Shown here piece by piece: positions 5,855 to 6,167 of a stretch of DNA of 6,167 bases. The notes beneath the pieces are model-generated. The model was given only the letters and a program-made list of their open reading frames with translations, ran no database searches and was not told the origin of the DNA. This DNA is from Bacteroides sp. (GTDB lineage: Bacteria > Bacteroidota > Bacteroidia > Bacteroidales > GCA-2748055): positions 1-6,167 of the forward strand of contig DSDZ01000471.1 of the NCBI GenBank assembly GCA_011048475.1, given 5' to 3'. Within the stretch, counting starts at the first letter, position 1. The number at the start of each line of letters is the position of its first letter. The position numbers and the translations under genes were made by a program.

Positions 5855-6167
5855 ATGAAACTAACCCGAAAACCACTTCATGAGCAGGTGTATTTCTATG
5901 CACTTGCGTTGCTGGCGATCAGTCTCCCGCTTTCCATTTTCACCACCTCGGTAGCCCAGATCATCTTGCTGGCCAACTGGTTCGTGGAGGGAAGGTTCCG
6001 TAAGAAATGGGAACGGTTCCGTAAGGCGCCCGCCCTGTGGATCTTCCTGGCCCTTTACCTGATGCACCTGGCCGGACTGCTGTGGTCGGCCGACACCGCT
6101 TACGGGCTGAAGGATCTACGGATCAAATTGCCGCTATTTTTCCTGCCGCTGATCCTGGCCACCTCGG
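5855..6167 (+). CDS. O-antigen ligase/polymerase-like membrane protein, N-terminal part (cut by window edge)
   Basis: An open frame of 104 codons runs off the right edge. It starts at ATG 5855 (MKLTRKPLHEQ), and the ATG at 5835 is in a different frame. Hydrophobic segments lie at about residues 13-35, 60-77 and 91-104. They are separated by a basic loop (GRFRKKWERFRK, 46-57) and by the segment LLWSADTAYGLKDLRIKLPL (75-94). The sequence pattern GL.(S/T).D...GLKDLRIKLPL is one I associate with O-antigen ligase/polymerase family proteins (Wzy/WaaL-like) of Bacteroidota, inner-membrane enzymes that join surface polysaccharides. The conserved large periplasmic loop that would confirm this lies outside the window. 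The gene diverges from rplM, with 150 bases between the starts. No clear promoter is visible for it. Confidence 0.7.
   Translation, partial: MKLTRKPLHEQVYFYALALLAISLPLSIFTTSVAQIILLANWFVEGRFRKKWERFRKAPALWIFLALYLMHLAGLLWSADTAYGLKDLRIKLPLFFLPLILATS

Noticed and set aside
5861..6067. Minus-strand frame of 68 codons at the right end
   Set aside because: It lies antisense to the open membrane-protein frame starting at 5855, which has clear hydrophobic segments and a family-like pattern.

Overview
The window looks like a chromosomal fragment of a member of the Bacteroidota. Three things point there. The cluster runs rplM-rpsI-rpsB-tsf followed by pyrH-frr. Two exact matches to the Bacteroidota -7 promoter element TAnnTTTG each have a TTG about 18-20 bases upstream. 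Most starts have A/T-rich leaders instead of a Shine-Dalgarno sequence. I cannot name a genus from the sequence alone.

Layout, left to right. A scrap of frr (ribosome recycling factor) lies at the left edge on the minus strand. pyrH (UMP kinase), also minus, is directly upstream of it. An AT-rich gap of about 300 bases follows. Next comes a plus-strand gene for a secreted HEAT-repeat protein of 542 residues, with its own recognisable promoter. It ends 6 bases from the stop codon of the convergent tsf (EF-Ts). rpsB (ribosomal protein uS2), rpsI (uS9) and rplM (uL13) continue on the minus strand. A divergent intergenic region carries the rplM promoter. At the right edge a plus-strand gene begins, encoding an O-antigen ligase/polymerase-like membrane protein cut off by the window.

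The minus-strand genes are translation functions plus UMP kinase: uL13 and uS9 (overlapping by one base), uS2 and EF-Ts, then UMP kinase and recycling factor. The HEAT-repeat gene interrupts this cluster in the opposite orientation. It is more AT-rich than its neighbours and separates pyrH-frr from the upstream promoter, which suggests insertion or rearrangement at this point.

The most unusual items are four. uS2 carries a C-terminal tail of about 173 residues made of Lys/Glu/Pro/Ala, containing three nearly identical 36-bp tandem repeats. The rpsI-rpsB spacer could fold into two mutually exclusive hairpins and may be a regulatory leader. The HEAT-repeat gene interrupts the cluster. That same protein has a 68-residue higher-order repeat. 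I see no evidence for a CRISPR array, an insertion sequence, or a tRNA or rRNA gene. I found nothing that amounts to a complete undescribed multi-gene system.
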